From NCBI GenBank assembly GCA_035629075.1, contig DASPIK010000033.1, positions 99,880-163,879 on the forward strand: a stretch of DNA of 64,000 nt, written 5' to 3'. Of this stretch, positions 1 through 8,075 are shown in pieces. The notes under the pieces were generated by a model that was given only the letters and a program-made list of their open reading frames with translations, ran no database searches and was not told where the DNA came from. Position 1 is the stretch's first letter, and every line of letters begins with the position of its first letter. This DNA is from JAEZPW01 sp035629075. GTDB lineage: Bacteria; Acidobacteriota; Terriglobia; Terriglobales; Acidobacteriaceae. A program made the translations under genes and the position numbers.

Positions 1-213
1 CCCGCACTCTGAACAGGTCGTTCGCGTCTCTACTTTCGGGTATGAACCGGGAGTTGAGATGCCTAGCGCGGATGCACGCTTGCCCTTGCATGCCTTGCAG
101 CGCTTTGGTTCGTTCTTAAACTGCTTGTCGTGAAAGAAGAGCTGTTCTCCGGCTGTGAAAACGAAGTCGGCGCCACAGTCAACGCACTTCAACGTCTTGT
201 CCTGGAATTCCAT
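1..213 (-). CDS. Zinc-ribbon domain protein (zf-trcl type), C-terminus cut by window edge
   Basis: Reading the minus strand from the ATG at 213 gives 71 codons that run off the left edge without a stop. The product starts MEFQDKTLKCVDCGADF, has a CxxC pair at residues 10-13, a FTAGEQLFF stretch, a second pair in KRCKACKG near residue 45, and a further CSECG at the edge. This matches the probable zinc-ribbon family (zf-trcl) common in Acidobacteriota, where two CxxC pairs bind zinc. The true role is unknown; nucleic-acid binding is often guessed. An AAGGGAG ribosome-binding site lies about 8 bases upstream of the ATG. The next gene upstream on the same strand is rpsU, separated from it by a hairpin terminator, so it is probably transcribed alone. 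Confidence 0.85.
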   Translation of the reverse strand, partial: MEFQDKTLKCVDCGADFVFTAGEQLFFHDKQFKNEPKRCKACKGKRASALGISTPGSYPKVETRTTCSECG

Positions 214-474
214 GAAAGAGCTCCCTTCGACCCCGCAATCGACCCCTCTGCCTGTTGTCAGAGGCGCCGCCTACGTTTGGCCGCAGCCATCTACCGGACT
301 GCCCGGCCTCCACACGGCTAGCCGTGCGGACCAGCTACTCAGGTCACACACACCCAGGTTCGGCCCCCGCCGTCGTATATCGGACGGCATTCTTACTGCA
401 CCACGTTCGTGCGGACTGCGGAATGAATCCTCCGCCACTACGGAGAAGGCGCGAATTGTGGCGGAAAAGAGAAA

Positions 475-500
475 GGGCCGCCATTCTCGAACAGCGGCCC
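475..500 (-). terminator. Rho-independent terminator of rpsU
   Basis: A perfect 7-bp stem (GGGCCGC at 475-481 with GCGGCCC at 494-500) and a 12-base loop lie 11 bases past the rpsU stop. Read on the minus strand the stem is followed by TTTCTCTTTT. A T-run also follows on the plus strand, so it could work in both directions. Confidence 0.75.
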
Positions 501-510
501 GGATTCTTTT

Positions 511-708
511 TTAGTCCTGCTCCTTGCGCGCCTTTTTACGGCTTCGCTTCCGAGCCAATGCCTCTTTCGCGCGTTTCTTCTCGCCCGGCTTCAGGTAGTA
601 GGAGTGTCTCTTGACCTCCTTAATGATGTCTTCCTGCTGCACCTTGCGTTTGAAACGGCGCAGGGCGTTCTCCAACGACTCGCCCTCTTGTATCCTTACC
701 TCGGCCAA
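511..708 (-). CDS. rpsU: 30S ribosomal protein S21
   Basis: The 65-residue product is a clear bS21: it begins (M)AEVRIQEGESLENALRRF, contains KRKVQQEDIIKEVKRHSYY, and ends in a lysine/arginine-rich tail. S21 binds the 30S platform near the 3' end of 16S rRNA and helps initiation. The frame is open further upstream but with no family similarity, so I place the start at TTG 708, which gives the conserved AEVR N-terminus. A GGGGGTG ribosome-binding site lies 7 bases before this TTG. It stands alone, with a likely promoter 40-70 bases upstream and a terminator just downstream. The TTG start is slightly unusual for a ribosomal protein and may limit its translation. Confidence 0.93.
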   Translation of the reverse strand: MAEVRIQEGESLENALRRFKRKVQQEDIIKEVKRHSYYLKPGEKKRAKEALARKRSRKKARKEQD

Positions 709-749
709 ACTGATACACCCCCAAACTCGTCCGGTAGACAGACCCGTGT

Positions 750-780
750 AGTTTATTGCAGGCTTTCGCGCGCAAGTCAA
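750..780 (-). promoter_or_regulatory. Probable sigma-70 promoter of rpsU
   Basis: On the minus strand TTGACT (775-780) and TAAACT (750-755) are spaced 19 bases apart, about 42 bases before the rpsU start. The -35 is good; the spacing is a little long. Confidence 0.4.
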
Positions 781-889
781 GCAGGCCCGGCAATTTTCAA
801 ACCAAAGTGCCGAAACGGGAAACATCAAACGCTCATTCGAAAAATTTTGCGGCTTGTCGCCTCCGTGTACTTCTGCTTCGACAAACCAG

Positions 890-3800
890 TTAGAACTTCA
901 ACCTGACGGCGAACTGAACCTGGCGCGGTGCATAAGCGTTTGTCGGAGTCAGGAACTTGCTTGAAACCCGGAAGTGCGCCGGATAGCGTTTCCCTCCGGC
1001 CGCCTTGTCCTGTTCGACAAAACTTGCGGCCGCATTCTCGAATCCGTCGTCAGAAATGGTCACTCGGCGGTTTACCCGGTTCAACACATTAAAGGACTCC
1101 GCTGATAGCTCAATTCGGAAACGTCCAAAGGTGTTCAAGGTCCTGGTAAGCCGCAAATCGGTGGTCATGTAGTCCGGTCCGGTGTATGAGTTACGAGCCA
1201 CTCCCGGCAAGCGGTCGTTGCTCGAATTGCCATCTTCGTTGGCATCTCCGGCTACCTTGGCGTTGATCGGACGCCCTGTGCCAAAGGTCATCACGCCCGA
1301 TGCCTTCCAGTTGTTGAAAATCGTTCGGAGGAGGGGATGGTCGCGGTGAAAGGGCCGAGGCTGCGCCGACCATGAAAACATGAATCTGTGGCGCTGATCA
1401 GTGCTGCTAAGTCCGCGTTCGCTGGTCGGAGAGTACGAATTCTGTACTGTGGCCGGCCTGCCGACCACGAGCGAGTCCTGCCCATCGTCGATCGCCTTGG
1501 CCCACGTATAGGCTAAGCGGAAGTAAAGCCCCCGCAGCATGCGCCGTCGCGCCGAGAGAGTCAGGCCATGGTAGTGACTTGATGCTGCCGTCTCGAAAAC
1601 GTTGACTGCTCCCAGAGCAGGTACGGGCCGCTGCAACTCACCCACGCATGGCGCGAAAGGACATTCGAGCGAATGACTCATCTGCCATCCGGCAAAAGAG
1701 TCTACGGGGTAGTAGGTGCCGAGGAACTCATTCCCATCTTCACTAAAAACGGGATATTCGATGTCCGTTGGCGGCGGCAGATTCGCGTCTCGCGCCCGGA
1801 TCAGGTGTTCGCCGTGAACATACAGGTACGAGGCTCCGACGGCGACCTTTCCTGCAAACTCATGCTCGACCCCAAGGCTCGCTTGGTGCACGACCGGAGT
1901 ACGGAAATTTGAATCGAACGTAGATACCTCTGCTGTTAACTTCCCAGCGACGCTTTCAGGGGCCACGCAGGTCGTCGCTTTCGGACCGCAGGAAACGAGT
2001 GGATCTGGGTACTTGGGGAAGACCAGTCGATCCCAATAATCAGAAACGTTAAGGAACAGGTGTGACCGATTAAGGCCGTTTTCGGTCTCTACGGCCGAGT
2101 TGTAGATCTGGGGAATTCGGGTGAAGAAGACGCCGTAACCGCCGCGTACTACGTATGGGCGACGATTGCCAATCGAGTAGGCGAATCCGACTCGTGGAGC
2201 GAAGTTGTTCGCGTCAAGCGGGACCTTGCCCGAATCCGGCCACAATGGGTTGGTAACCAGTCGATCGCTCCGAAAGGTCTGCAGATCATACCGCAGGCCA
2301 AGAGTCACAGCCAGGTGGTCCGTCACTCGGGCCGTGTCCTGTGCAAACCAGGAAAACTCGTTCGAGTCCGGATGCGAGACCGCTTCCCCAAAGTTCTGGA
2401 TGTAGTACCGCGGCACACGGTGTGCATACGCCCGGAGAGGAGTCAGCGACAATCCGTAGGTCTGCGGCTCGAACGTCCATTGGTTCACCCGGACATTGTC
2501 AAAGATGTATTGCCCGCCGAACATCAATGGGAAAAAGTTGCGAATGCGCGTGAGTGTTACATCTCCACCGAACTTCCAGGAGTGTCTTGCGCCTTCGATG
2601 GTAAGCGTATCGGCAACCTGTAGCCGACGCTGGTTCGTTTCGCGTGGCATGATCGAGCTTCGCCCGAAGGCATCGATGACACCGTCGATACGCGTGCGCA
2701 CGTCTTCCGAGTTCGGTGTGCTCTGCTGCAGGTCGCGTGAGAACTGGGCACGAAGATGGCCTGTTGTGCGATAGGACCAGGCACTTGTCAATGAGGCTGA
2801 GAGCGTCTCGGTCGCAACGTCTTCCTCTCCGTTTTCGCTCATGGCGTACGTGGTGACGGGACTTGCGGGGTCGAAGTAGACGTTGTTCTGTCCGTAATAC
2901 CGCGAAGCATTCACTCGTACCGAAAGGTATTGCTGGGGCGAGATGTTCCAGTCCAGCTTGGTGAGAGCGGCGTTGCCGAGCAGGGAAGCCCGGAACTCGC
3001 CACCCATCCTTGACAGACGATCCGCAGCGCTCTGCACGAGGTCCTGGTCGCGCTCCTCGTAGTCGCCGACTAAAGGAATGACAGTGTCCGTCCCGTTCAG
3101 GAAGTGCACAATCGCCGGAACCCGGAATACGTGCTGGTCAAAGCCGCCGAACAAGAAGGCCGTGTCTTTCTTCAGCGGACCGCCGAGCGTGAACCCGAGC
3201 TGATGCTGCTTGTCTTGAGGCTTTTCTTCCGTGTAAGCGTGGCGTGCGGCAAACCGATTGTCACGCAGGTAGTAGAACGCGCTTCCGTGTGCATGATTAG
3301 ATCCGGATTTTGTAACAACATTAATGACGGCGCCACCGCTACGGCCGAGTTCGGCTCCAAACGTATTTGAGGAAACACGGAATTCCTGGACGACTTCGTT
3401 ACTGAACTGGTAGGGGGAGCGGTAGCGTCCACGAGCCTGCGCGAAGAATCCGTTGTTGTTGTCGGTGCCATCGACAAGAAAGCTGGTCTGAAAGCCGCGT
3501 ACGCCTCCAAATGCCAGGTCGCCATTCGAAGCCGAGGTCAGACCACGCGGGTCCTGCGTAACACCGGGGGCCAGCAATGCGAGGTCACTGAAGCGTCGTC
3601 CGTTCAAGGGCAAGTCGTTCATTTCCTGCTCCGAGATGACGGTTGAGACGGTGCTGGGCTGCGTCTGCACCGTCGGCGTATCTCCTGACACTTCGACGGT
3701 TTCAGTGGCTCCGGGCAGGTTAAGGCGAAACGTTAGCTCCAGTATCCCTCCGACCTCAACGGTGAGACTCTTACGCACGGTCGGAGCCATGCCCGGCGCC

Positions 3801-4072
3801 TGGACACGTATGTCATAACTTCCGGGTGGCAGCAGATCCAGAGCGAATGTGCCCGCGCTAGTGCTTAAGGTCTTGTGTTCCCTTGCATTTCCTGTGTTTG
3901 TCAGAGTCACTTCTGCTCCGGCGACCATGGCTCCGGATGGGTCGGAGATAGTGCCGCGAATGGATCCCGTGGAATCCTGGCCCGAGGCAGATGCGAGTAG
4001 CAGGCAAATCAATGCAACTACAAACAAGTATGCGAAGACACTTCGGTTTTGTGTCAATGTGGCGCGCCTCAT
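890..4072 (-). CDS. TonB-dependent receptor, Oar-like, with carboxypeptidase-regulatory domain
   Basis: About 1060 residues. A hydrophobic signal peptide (LFVVALICLLLASASGQ) is followed by a carboxypeptidase-regulatory-like beta-sandwich (from GSIRGTISDPSGAMV, residues about 35-115), then a plug region containing ISEQEMNDLPLNGRRFSDLA and LVDGTDNNNGFF, and a long outer-membrane beta-barrel ending in aromatic Phe (FAVRLKF), the usual C-terminal barrel signal. This is the Oar-like receptor class that is greatly expanded in Acidobacteriota and is thought to import large or complexed substrates powered by TonB; the substrate cannot be read from sequence. There is no SusD-like partner next to it. 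I chose ATG 4072; a GTG at 4084 in the same frame is an alternative and neither has a good ribosome-binding site. It is divergent from the secreted protein at 4278, with an inverted repeat between them. Confidence 0.9.
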   Translation of the reverse strand: MRRATLTQNRSVFAYLFVVALICLLLASASGQDSTGSIRGTISDPSGAMVAGAEVTLTNTGNAREHKTLSTSAGTFALDLLPPGSYDIRVQAPGMAPTVRKSLTVEVGGILELTFRLNLPGATETVEVSGDTPTVQTQPSTVSTVISEQEMNDLPLNGRRFSDLALLAPGVTQDPRGLTSASNGDLAFGGVRGFQTSFLVDGTDNNNGFFAQARGRYRSPYQFSNEVVQEFRVSSNTFGAELGRSGGAVINVVTKSGSNHAHGSAFYYLRDNRFAARHAYTEEKPQDKQHQLGFTLGGPLKKDTAFLFGGFDQHVFRVPAIVHFLNGTDTVIPLVGDYEERDQDLVQSAADRLSRMGGEFRASLLGNAALTKLDWNISPQQYLSVRVNASRYYGQNNVYFDPASPVTTYAMSENGEEDVATETLSASLTSAWSYRTTGHLRAQFSRDLQQSTPNSEDVRTRIDGVIDAFGRSSIMPRETNQRRLQVADTLTIEGARHSWKFGGDVTLTRIRNFFPLMFGGQYIFDNVRVNQWTFEPQTYGLSLTPLRAYAHRVPRYYIQNFGEAVSHPDSNEFSWFAQDTARVTDHLAVTLGLRYDLQTFRSDRLVTNPLWPDSGKVPLDANNFAPRVGFAYSIGNRRPYVVRGGYGVFFTRIPQIYNSAVETENGLNRSHLFLNVSDYWDRLVFPKYPDPLVSCGPKATTCVAPESVAGKLTAEVSTFDSNFRTPVVHQASLGVEHEFAGKVAVGASYLYVHGEHLIRARDANLPPPTDIEYPVFSEDGNEFLGTYYPVDSFAGWQMSHSLECPFAPCVGELQRPVPALGAVNVFETAASSHYHGLTLSARRRMLRGLYFRLAYTWAKAIDDGQDSLVVGRPATVQNSYSPTSERGLSSTDQRHRFMFSWSAQPRPFHRDHPLLRTIFNNWKASGVMTFGTGRPINAKVAGDANEDGNSSNDRLPGVARNSYTGPDYMTTDLRLTRTLNTFGRFRIELSAESFNVLNRVNRRVTISDDGFENAAASFVEQDKAAGGKRYPAHFRVSSKFLTPTNAYAPRQVQFAVRLKF

Positions 4073-4130
4073 TGTGAGTTGCACGCGTTTGTAACAGATG
4101 AGAACGTCAGATCGCCGACTGTGGGCTATT

Positions 4131-4148
4131 TGTTCTGAAAACAGAACA
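4131..4148. promoter_or_regulatory. Inverted repeat in divergent promoter region (possible operator)
   Basis: TGTTCTG (4131-4137) and CAGAACA (4142-4148) form a perfect 7-bp inverted repeat around AAAA. It lies 59 bases upstream of the TonB receptor start and 130 bases upstream of the GTG at 4278, the only strong palindrome in this divergent gap. No regulator family is assigned. Confidence 0.4.
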
Positions 4149-4277
4149 GAGCGCTGGACTTGCTGTCTATTCTTTCGCCAGTCGCGTTGTTTTCGATTCA
4201 GCGTTGTTGGTGCAAGCCGCTACAATGCTCTTCATTCAATGAGACGTGCGGCTTTCTTTCGTAAGGGGAGCGAACGA

Positions 4278-5270
4278 GTGCATCTGCGACGAAGAGTGGC
4301 TGTGTTTTTGTTCTTGCTGTTTGCGTATTCGGTTGCGTTAGCGCAGTTTGAGACCAAGGAATTGAGTCCGGATCAGGTCAGGCGTGCGATACCCGTGCTT
4401 AGGGCAGAAATAGCACGCCTCAAGGCTCATAGTGAGCGCCGACAGCGAAGCGGGTCGCAAAGCATGTCAGCCTCGGAGGCGGTTGTGCCCGACGCTATGG
4501 AGGGCAAGGTGGAACCCCTCTCGTGGCTGAAGCAGCGGTCGCAATATGTGGTTGTGCCGCCCGGAGCTACTTACCATGCTCAATGCTCGAGAGAAGTGTC
4601 GCGGAGCGGCTTAGTTCAGGCAATCTATTCCTTTGGAGTGGCGGCCGGCGGACTCAGCGGACGCCTCGGAGCGGGCGTCCGGCCCGAAGAAGCGCTTAAA
4701 TCAAGTACTCGAATGATGGACACCAAAGGCGACGCACTGTTGAAGAGCACGCGACAGTTCTACGAGGCGAGAGAAATTCGTTATTTGGGAAACGTTGCAC
4801 CTTTCATTCACGCCTTTGTGCCCCGTGACGAAAGCCTGGACATAGGCTTCATGGAACTGAATCCCTACCGCGTGGGACCATGTGCTGCACTCGCTACCGG
4901 ACCGATTCTAAATATCCATGTGCCGACGGCCAGTACGGGTGCTGAACCGCGTTCCAGCCCTATGCCCACCGAAGCTGGCGAGTACAAGCGCGCAATGCAA
5001 AGCTCCGGTCTGAGCGAAAACGAATACCTCAACATCATCTTCAATCTCGAAGACGCACGAACTTACGACGGTGACGCCAGCCAATTGGACGCCATGGATG
5101 CCTTGGCCGCCTCTATGGGGAGTCTCGAAGGCGACCCCGAGGTGAACCGCAGACTGTTGCGCGATAATGCAACGCGAAGAAGGAATCTTGCCCTGTACCG
5201 ATCCGAAAAGGCGCAGTTGAATCCCCTGTTACGGCAGCGGATTTCCTTGATCAACGCCGCGCTTAAGTGA
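4278..5270 (+). CDS. Secreted protein of unknown function
   Basis: The 330-residue product starts with a signal peptide (VHLRRRVAVFLFLLFAYSVALA, cut before QFETKELS). The frame is open for 60 codons further upstream, but GTG 4278 has an AAGGGGAG ribosome-binding site 8 bases away and puts the signal peptide at the N-terminus. The mature part has a basic helical segment (VRRAIPVLRAEIARLKAHSE), a central region with two cysteines (AQCSREVSRSG; GPCAALATG) that might pair in the periplasm, and a helical, acidic then basic C-terminus. I do not recognise the family. It is divergent from the TonB receptor and runs into the carbonic anhydrase gene 80 bases downstream. Confidence 0.75.
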   Translation: MHLRRRVAVFLFLLFAYSVALAQFETKELSPDQVRRAIPVLRAEIARLKAHSERRQRSGSQSMSASEAVVPDAMEGKVEPLSWLKQRSQYVVVPPGATYHAQCSREVSRSGLVQAIYSFGVAAGGLSGRLGAGVRPEEALKSSTRMMDTKGDALLKSTRQFYEAREIRYLGNVAPFIHAFVPRDESLDIGFMELNPYRVGPCAALATGPILNIHVPTASTGAEPRSSPMPTEAGEYKRAMQSSGLSENEYLNIIFNLEDARTYDGDASQLDAMDALAASMGSLEGDPEVNRRLLRDNATRRRNLALYRSEKAQLNPLLRQRISLINAALK

Positions 5271-5350
5271 TGCTCCGGTCGATCGCACCGAATGTGCTAT
5301 GTTCAATTGTTGGCGGTGTTTGGCGTCCCGCCGTTCGCGCAGGAAGAAAG

Positions 5351-5869
5351 ATGATTAGATCGTACAAAGGTATATGGCCGCAGATTCCGCAATCGGCTTA
5401 CGTTGACGATTCCGCCCAGCTTATTGGTGATGTGGTGCTCGGTGAAAATGCCAGCATCTGGATGAACACTGTGCTCCGGGGCGACGTGCACTACATCCGC
5501 GTCGGTGCGAACTCGAATATCCAGGATTGCAGCGTAATGCACGGCATGCTAGGCAAGTGGCCGGTCATCGTGGGGGACTGGGTGACAGTCGGGCACTCAG
5601 TAACGCTTCACGGGTGTGTTGTCGAGGATCGATGCTTAATCGGAATGGGATGCACAATCCTTAACGGTGCGCGGATCGGTGCTGGCTCCATCATTGCTGC
5701 CGGATGTGTCATCCCAGAAGGGACCATCGTAGAACCGAATTCGCTCTGGGCCGGCGTGCCGGGCAAGTTCCGCAAGAAAATCGATGATGCTGAAACCCAG
5801 GAGATGATCCTTCGTTACGCGAGGAACTATCTCGATTACAAAGAAACGTATTTGAAGGAAAGGAACTGA
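5351..5869 (+). CDS. Gamma-class carbonic anhydrase family protein
   Basis: The 172-residue product is a left-handed beta-helix hexapeptide-repeat protein of the gamma-carbonic anhydrase / YrdA / PaaY group. The three histidines expected to bind the metal are present at H64 (SVMHGMLG), H82 and H87 (GHSVTLHGC), with the family spacing H-x4-H for the last two. Repeats such as IGAGSIIAAGCVIPEGTIV form the coil turns, and the C-terminal helix ends YLKERN. It may hydrate CO2, but many YrdA-like members show little activity, so function is inferred. The start is ATG 5351, with AGGAAGAAAG just upstream; the frame continues upstream without family similarity. The stop codon overlaps a period-7 repeat leading into hisS. 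Confidence 0.85.
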   Translation: MIRSYKGIWPQIPQSAYVDDSAQLIGDVVLGENASIWMNTVLRGDVHYIRVGANSNIQDCSVMHGMLGKWPVIVGDWVTVGHSVTLHGCVVEDRCLIGMGCTILNGARIGAGSIIAAGCVIPEGTIVEPNSLWAGVPGKFRKKIDDAETQEMILRYARNYLDYKETYLKERN

Positions 5870-5897
5870 AAGCTGAAGGCTGAAGCTGACAGCTGAC
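5866..5897 (+). repeat. Period-7 CTGA repeat array, copy 1
   Basis: CTGA recurs at 5866, 5873, 5880, 5886 and 5893 (mostly 7 bases apart). It starts on the stop codon of the carbonic anhydrase gene and ends 8 bases before the hisS ATG, so it fills the whole gap. Related arrays occur at 15402 and, inverted, at 50920. Confidence 0.7.
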
Positions 5898-5904
5898 TTA
5901 ATTC

Positions 5905-7197
5905 ATGATCAAGGCTGTTCGCGGCACGCGCGACCTGCTGCCTCCCGAAACATCGCTCTGGAACTACGTCGAGAACATCGCGCGCGATGTTCTCCGCACC
6001 TACAACTTTCAGGAAATCCGTACGCCAATTTTCGAGAGCACCGAGTTGTTCGCCCGCGGCGTCGGGGAAGAGACAGACATCGTCTCTAAAGAGATGTACA
6101 CCTGGGAGGATCGTGGACGTGCTGAATCAGACCGTGGCCAATCGCTGACTTTGCGCCCGGAGAACACGGCAGGGGTCGTCCGTGCCTATATAGAGCACAA
6201 GATGTGGGACCGCCCCGGCGTGCAGAAGTTGTACTACTTGGGACCGCAGTTTCGCCGAGAACGTCCGCAGAAGGGGCGTTATCGCCAGTTCTACCAGATA
6301 GGGGCCGAGATCATCGGTCCGCCACTGGCGGGAAGCGAATCGCCAGCGCGTGATGCAGAGATCCTCGAGATGCTTGCGACGTTGCTCGACCGTCTAGGTA
6401 TCAAGAACTGGACGCTTCAGTTGAACTCAGTCGGTTGCGCAGAAGACCGTGCGCGTTACAACCAGGCCCTGCGAGATTCGCTCCAGGCAGTGAAGACGAA
6501 CATGTGTCCTGACTGCCAACGCAGGGCGGAAACCAATCCACTCCGCGTTTTGGACTGCAAAGTCCCCGAGGACCAGCCGATTATTGAAGCGCTACCCAAA
6601 ATCGCAGAGTATCTCGATGAGGGATGCAGGCAGCATTTTGCAGAAGTCCAAAGAATTCTTGCGGCATGCGGTGTGCCTTTTGTGTTGAACCCGCGCCTTG
6701 TCCGCGGACTCGATTACTACACGCGTACGGCGTTCGAGTTCACGCACGGAGCCCTCGGCGCTCAGAATGCCATTCTCGGAGGCGGTCGTTACGACGGGCT
6801 TTCCGAGGCGATCGGAGGCCCTAAGGCTCCCGGCATCGGATTCGCAATCGGTGAGGATCGCCTGGTCCTGGCGCTTCAGGAGACTGCCGGTTCCGCCGCG
6901 CAGGTTCCCGATGCCTACATCGCACCGCTCGGGTCGGGCATGAACGCCGAATGTGCGCGGCTCGCACGTGAACTTAGAGCGCAGGGAATCGTGGTTGAAT
7001 TGGGCGACGAAACCTTCCGGTTGAAGAAGTCACTCGAGACCGCGAGCAAATTGAGTGCACGTTTCGCCATCATCGTTGGTGAAAACGAGGTCAACTCCGG
7101 TCAGTTTGCCCTTAAGAATCTGGCAACCGGCGAGCAGGTAACGGTTCCGCGTGCCGAACTGGCCGAGCGCCTCGAGTCTGCGGTTGCGACAACCTAG
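5905..7197 (+). CDS. hisS: Histidine--tRNA ligase
   Basis: The 430-residue product is a full-length class II synthetase that charges tRNA-His. It begins MIKAVRGTRDLLPPE, the usual HisRS start, and shows motif 1 (FQEIRTPIFESTELFARGVGE), motif 2 (FRRERPQKGRYRQFYQ), the HisA box (LVRGLDYYTRTAFEF) and motif 3 (GIGFAIGEDRLVLAL). The C-terminal alpha/beta anticodon-binding domain starts near residue 335 (VPDAYIAPLGSGM). The length is normal for bacteria. It is preceded by the carbonic anhydrase gene and a short repeat array and has no clear ribosome-binding site, because the repeat occupies that position. Confidence 0.97.
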   Translation: MIKAVRGTRDLLPPETSLWNYVENIARDVLRTYNFQEIRTPIFESTELFARGVGEETDIVSKEMYTWEDRGRAESDRGQSLTLRPENTAGVVRAYIEHKMWDRPGVQKLYYLGPQFRRERPQKGRYRQFYQIGAEIIGPPLAGSESPARDAEILEMLATLLDRLGIKNWTLQLNSVGCAEDRARYNQALRDSLQAVKTNMCPDCQRRAETNPLRVLDCKVPEDQPIIEALPKIAEYLDEGCRQHFAEVQRILAACGVPFVLNPRLVRGLDYYTRTAFEFTHGALGAQNAILGGGRYDGLSEAIGGPKAPGIGFAIGEDRLVLALQETAGSAAQVPDAYIAPLGSGMNAECARLARELRAQGIVVELGDETFRLKKSLETASKLSARFAIIVGENEVNSGQFALKNLATGEQVTVPRAELAERLESAVATT

Positions 7198-7441
7198 ACA
7201 GTCCAGACTTCCCGAACGCAGGCGAGGGGTCTTCTTTAGCTGAGTGCAATTCCAGCATGGGATCCCTCGTCTTGATCAATAAGCCTACGAGACGCCGGTT
7301 TCTGATTTTCTTTTCTCTCCCGGTGCGCTTTCCGCGACGTCTGAATTGCTGCATAATGCCCTGACGTAGCTGCTGGGCAAGAGACTCTGCGTCCAGCCCC
7401 AAAGAACGACGGCCAAGTACGAATCACATCGAGGTGCTGCC

Positions 7442-7960
7442 ATGGCCCGTCCACGAACCGTGTTCCTCTCCATCGCTTTTCTTCTTCTTGTTGCGTTCTT
7501 ATGCGGCGCGCAATCGACAACGCGCAAACACTCAACAACCCCGCAACCCGCGAGGGCTGCCCTGCTGCTTTCTGAAAGTGTAACCAAGCGGATCGAAGAG
7601 CAGTTGATCAAGCGTGAGAAAGACCTCGCTGCAGCCGAGCAGCGCCGCGCCATTGCTGTTGTCGAGGAGGCGCTTGCTGAGGACTTCCACGAGATCGGAA
7701 TAGACGACCGACTTTACACGAAGGCTGATGTGGTTCCCATGCTGCCAGACGTCAAAATCGAGGATTACAGCCTGACCGATTTCAAGGTTGTACCGCTGAA
7801 CAAGGAAAGCGCCGTGGTCACGTACATCGCGAACGTGCAAGGGAGCTACAAAGGCGAGGCCTTTCCCAAAAAGAATTGCGTCAGCAGCGTGTGGGCGCGC
7901 CGCAATGGCTCCTGGCGCCTGGTATTCCATCAGGCCACGCCGGTGCCGGAAAGCAAGTGA
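7442..7960 (+). CDS. Exported SnoaL/DUF4440-like protein
   Basis: 172 residues with an N-terminal signal peptide (VFLSIAFLLLVAFLCGAQ). The mature part has a helical segment (KRIEEQLIKREKDLAAAEQR) and then an NTF2-like cone-fold domain of the DUF4440/SnoaL type: LAEDFHEIGIDDRLYTKADV, followed by strands ending VWARRNGSWRLVFHQATPV. Such domains bind small ligands or act as simple hydrolases or isomerases, and no function can be assigned here. A ribosome-binding site (GAGGTGCTGCC) precedes the ATG. It sits alone between hisS and aspS. The 244 bases before it hold no gene I can support. Confidence 0.8.
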   Translation: MARPRTVFLSIAFLLLVAFLCGAQSTTRKHSTTPQPARAALLLSESVTKRIEEQLIKREKDLAAAEQRRAIAVVEEALAEDFHEIGIDDRLYTKADVVPMLPDVKIEDYSLTDFKVVPLNKESAVVTYIANVQGSYKGEAFPKKNCVSSVWARRNGSWRLVFHQATPVPESK

Positions 7961-8026
7961 CGCGTCCTCACCGCAGAAACCTGCCGGGTTGATCTAAGGA
8001 CGGACGCGTTTGCATTTTTTCGTTGG

Positions 8027-8054
8027 AAACTCGAAACTAGAAACTCTGATACTG
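8027..8054 (+). repeat. Period-7 AAACT repeat array
   Basis: AAACT recurs at 8027, 8034 and 8041, followed by a degenerate unit (ATACT at 8049). It sits just upstream of aspS. It has the same period as the CTGA arrays but a different unit. Confidence 0.6.
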
Positions 8055-8075
8055 AAGCAAGGACGTGATTCGACA

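Noticed and set aside
5866..5897. CRISPR array
   Set aside because: Units are 7-8 bases with no spacers of even length; also true for the other short-period arrays. No cas genes are present.
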